A stretch of 64,000 nucleotides of DNA from assembly GCF_900089605.1 (NCBI RefSeq), contig NZ_LT594324.1, positions 310,001-374,000 of the forward strand. Reading direction: 5' to 3'. Under the pieces are notes generated by a model, which was not told where the DNA came from, ran no database searches, and saw nothing but the letters and a program-made list of their open reading frames with translations. How positions within the stretch are numbered: position 1 is the first letter of the stretch; each line of letters starts with the position of its first letter. The translations under genes were made by a program, and so were the position numbers. The DNA comes from Micromonospora narathiwatensis (lineage in GTDB: Bacteria; Actinomycetota; Actinomycetes; Mycobacteriales; Micromonosporaceae). Below, piece by piece: positions 61,859 to 64,000 of this stretch.

Positions 61859-63621
61859 GCGCGTTTGACGTCGTCATCCTCGCGGTGGTGCTGATCCTCG
61901 CCGTCGTGGTGGTCGGCGCCGTCCTGGCCGGAGTTCGCATCCTGCGCCGGTTCAGCCTCGCGCCCGCCCCCGAGGACCCGGCCTTCATCGCCGAGAAGGA
62001 CCGGCAGGAGCAGTCGCTGGCGGCGCTGCGCAGCGCCGCCGACGAGGCGAACAGCACGATCGACGTGGCGAAGTCGGCCGCCGCGGCGGCCCGTACGGAG
62101 GCGGCTGCCGCGAAGGCGGAGGCGAAGGCCGCCCGTGCCGAGGCCCGGCGGGTTCTCGACGACGCCCGAACCGAGGCCGACACCGTGCTGGAGCGGGCGC
62201 ACAAGCAGGCCGAGGCGGACGCCGAGCAGCTCCGCGCCACGGCCCGGCGTAGCGGTGAGCGGGAGGTGGCGGTGCTCGCCGCGACCACCCGCGAGCAGGC
62301 CGCCGAGGTCGAGCGGCGGGCCGCCCGGATGGACGAGCGAGAGCGGCTGCACACCGAGGAGGTCGAGCGGCTAGCCGAGCGGGAACGGCAGCTCACCGCA
62401 GCCAGCGCCGCCCTGGCCGCTCGGGAGACCGCCCTGGTCGAACGGGAACAGGACCTCGCGCGGGCCGAGCAGCAGCGCCGCCGGGAGCTGGAACGGGTGG
62501 CCGGCCTGACGGCCGAGGCGGCTCGGGTCGAGCTGGTCGAGTCGATCGAGAGCCAGGCCAAGCGGGAGGCCGCCCTGCTGGTCCGGGACATCGAGTCCGA
62601 CGCGCGCAGCACCGCCGAGCAGCGGGCCCGGCACATCGTCGTCGACGCCATCCAGCGGGTCGCCAGCGAGCAGACCGCGGAGAGCGTGGTGAGCGTCCTG
62701 CACCTGCCGGGTGACGAGATGAAGGGGCGGATCATTGGCCGGGAGGGGCGCAACATCCGGGCCTTCGAGTCGGTCACCGGGGTCAACCTGATCATCGACG
62801 ACACCCCCGAGGCGGTGCTGCTCTCCTGCTTCGACCCGGTACGCCGGGAGGTCGGCCGGCTCACCCTGGAGAAGCTGGTGCTGGACGGCCGGATCCACCC
62901 GCACCGGATCGAGGAGGTCTACGACCTGGCCCGGCACGAGGTCGAGGAGCTTTGCCACCGGGCCGCCGAGGACGCCCTGGTCGAGGTCGGCATCACCGAG
63001 ATCCACCCGGAGCTGGTCACCCTGCTCGGTCGGCTGCGCTACCGGACGTCGTACGGGCAGAACGTGCTCAAGCACCTGGTGGAGACCGCCCACATCGCCG
63101 GGATCATGGCCGCCGAGCTGCGGCTGGACGTGCCGACGATCAAGCGCAGCGCGTTCCTGCACGACATCGGCAAGGCGCTCACCCACGAGGTGGAGGGGAG
63201 CCACGCCATCATCGGCGCCGACCTGGCCCGCAAGTACGGCGAGAGCGAGGACGTGGTGCACGCCATCGAGGCGCACCACAACGAGGTGCCGCCGCAGACC
63301 ATCGAGGCGGTCCTCACCCAGGCCTCGGACGCCTGCTCCGGCGGTCGGCCGGGGGCCCGGCGGGAGAGCCTGGAGGCGTACGTCAAGCGGCTGGAGCGGA
63401 TCGAGGAGATCGCGGCCGGCAAGCTCGGTGTGGAGAAGGTCTTCGCCATGCAGGCCGGCCGGGAGATCCGGGTCATGGTCAAGCCGGAGGACGTCGACGA
63501 CATCGGCGCGGCAGTCCTCGCGCGGGACGTGGCCAAGCAGATCGAGGAGGAGCTGACCTACCCGGGCCAGATCCGGGTGACAGTGGTCCGCGAGTCCCGG
63601 GTGACCGAGATCGCCCGCTGA
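61855..63621 (+). CDS. rny: Ribonuclease Y
   Basis: About 588 residues. One N-terminal membrane helix (~5-27), a long coiled coil (~50-270), a KH domain with GxxG loop ('GRIIGREGRN', ~292) and an HD domain ('LVETAHIAG', 'FLHDIGKALTHEVEGSHA', 'AIEAHH', ~405-475). It is a membrane-anchored endoribonuclease of the decay machinery. ATG 61855 overlaps the leader ORF stop. RNase Y is patchily distributed in actinobacteria, which mostly use RNase E. Confidence 0.95.
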   Translation: MSAFDVVILAVVLILAVVVVGAVLAGVRILRRFSLAPAPEDPAFIAEKDRQEQSLAALRSAADEANSTIDVAKSAAAAARTEAAAAKAEAKAARAEARRVLDDARTEADTVLERAHKQAEADAEQLRATARRSGEREVAVLAATTREQAAEVERRAARMDERERLHTEEVERLAERERQLTAASAALAARETALVEREQDLARAEQQRRRELERVAGLTAEAARVELVESIESQAKREAALLVRDIESDARSTAEQRARHIVVDAIQRVASEQTAESVVSVLHLPGDEMKGRIIGREGRNIRAFESVTGVNLIIDDTPEAVLLSCFDPVRREVGRLTLEKLVLDGRIHPHRIEEVYDLARHEVEELCHRAAEDALVEVGITEIHPELVTLLGRLRYRTSYGQNVLKHLVETAHIAGIMAAELRLDVPTIKRSAFLHDIGKALTHEVEGSHAIIGADLARKYGESEDVVHAIEAHHNEVPPQTIEAVLTQASDACSGGRPGARRESLEAYVKRLERIEEIAAGKLGVEKVFAMQAGREIRVMVKPEDVDDIGAAVLARDVAKQIEEELTYPGQIRVTVVRESRVTEIAR

Positions 63622-63679
63622 CCCGCGTCCCGGCCGGCGCCGCGTTCGAGTCGCGTCGGGAACGCGGACGGAAACGACT

Positions 63680-63712
63680 GACGCCGTGCCACCGGGATGG
63701 TGGCACGGCGTC
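63680..63712. terminator. Bidirectional terminator hairpin
   Basis: GACGCCGTGCCACC and GGTGGCACGGCGTC are perfect 14-bp arms around a 5-base loop, between convergent rny and the ABC permease gene. Confidence 0.8.
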
Positions 63713-63728
63713 GTCGGAGGGTCCGATT

Positions 63729-64000
63729 TCAGCCCTGTGGCTCGACGACGGCGGCTCCATCGGCCGGGGTCGAGCCCGGCGCGGCGGTCTGCTTCACGAC
63801 CCGGAACGCCCGCCGACGGCTACGCCGGTCCAGCCAGCCCGCCAGCGCGGTGAGCAGCGAGTTGAGCACGATGTAGATGGCGGCCACCACGATGGCGGCG
63901 GCGACCACGTTGCCGTGGTTGGCCGCGAGGTCGTTCACACCGCGTTGGAGCAGTTCGGGGAAGGCCACGATGTAGCCGAGCGCGGTGTCCTTGAGCAGCA
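63729..64000 (-). CDS. Amino-acid ABC transporter permease, C-terminal part (cut by window edge)
   Basis: The last ~90 residues of a HisM/GltK-type permease. Reading in from the edge, 'LLKDTALGYIVAFPELLQRGVND' is the conserved region after the EAA loop (L-x-K-D-T/S-S/A-L), followed by a membrane helix ('AAIVVAAIYIVLNSLLTALAGWLDRR'). It resembles the glutamate permease GluD. The 5' part lies outside the window. Confidence 0.85.
   Translation of the reverse strand, partial: LLKDTALGYIVAFPELLQRGVNDLAANHGNVVAAAIVVAAIYIVLNSLLTALAGWLDRRSRRRAFRVVKQTAAPGSTPADGAAVVEPQG

Noticed and set aside
1..64000. Biosynthetic gene cluster, prophage or mobile island
   Set aside because: No PKS, NRPS, terpene, integrase, transposase or phage structural genes were seen; gene content is housekeeping, transport and repair.

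Overview
The window is about 73-75% GC, with strongly GC3-biased genes, many GTG starts and many leaderless genes. The gene content is clgR-pspA-pspM, DUF3046-recA-recX, a spore-associated Spo0M homologue, a seven-subunit Mrp antiporter and an FtsK downstream of RNase J. Together this points to a filamentous actinobacterium of the Micromonosporaceae, most likely Micromonospora. It looks like ordinary chromosome. I see no insertion sequence, prophage, CRISPR array, rRNA or tRNA.

Layout. 1-3.65 kb: end of a LacI-type regulator and a carbohydrate ABC importer (lipoprotein and two permeases, no ATPase). 3.75-8 kb: two related GNAT acetyltransferases flanking a GT87-type membrane glycosyltransferase, an AlkX/YcaQ-type winged-helix protein and a DUF2752 membrane protein. 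8.1-16.5 kb: thyX, dapA, RNase J, a coupled YbjN-domain pair on the minus strand, and ftsK. 16.5-18.3 kb: a small membrane protein, an SMR/Gdx guanidinium exporter preceded by a clear guanidine-III riboswitch, and an ornithine-cyclodeaminase-family gene. 18.4-23.7 kb: rimO, pgsA, cinA/pncC, then the envelope-stress operon clgR-pspA-pspM. 23.7-32.6 kb: a very large CotA-like protein that has lost copper ligands and carries three FnIII domains, an OmpA-domain protein with a partner lipoprotein, a Nei/Fpg glycosylase, a SAM hydrolase with an in-frame 36-bp tandem duplication, a TIGR03118 secreted protein and a GNAT. 32.7-37.5 kb: the giant Lhr helicase. 37.6-44.3 kb: a small unknown gene, then the Mrp Na+/H+ antiporter operon (mrpA and mrpB fused, then C-D-E-F-G). 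44.4-48 kb: two tandem CNNM/CorC-type transporters behind a leaderless proline-rich leader ORF, and spo0M. 48-52.3 kb: LysE exporter, PNPOx-GNAT fusion, a divergent MocR regulator, a tiny membrane protein and UdgX. 52.3-56.4 kb: polyamine ABC importer (potA-D-B-C order). 56.5-63.6 kb: acyl-CoA dehydrogenase, MFS exporter, DUF3046, recA-recX and RNase Y. The right edge cuts an amino-acid ABC permease.

Themes. DNA repair and damage functions are well represented (nei-like glycosylase, AlkX/YcaQ-like protein, Lhr, UdgX, recA-recX), as are ion and envelope homeostasis (Mrp, CNNM pair, Psp) and RNA turnover (RNase J and RNase Y). The most interesting unexplained items are the copper-ligand-less CotA/FnIII protein, a 59-bp insertion that rebuilds the mrpC/mrpD stop-start junction, two upstream short ORFs tied to downstream starts (CNNM and RNase Y), and a window-wide pattern of TANNNT boxes lying 6-8 nt before start codons.
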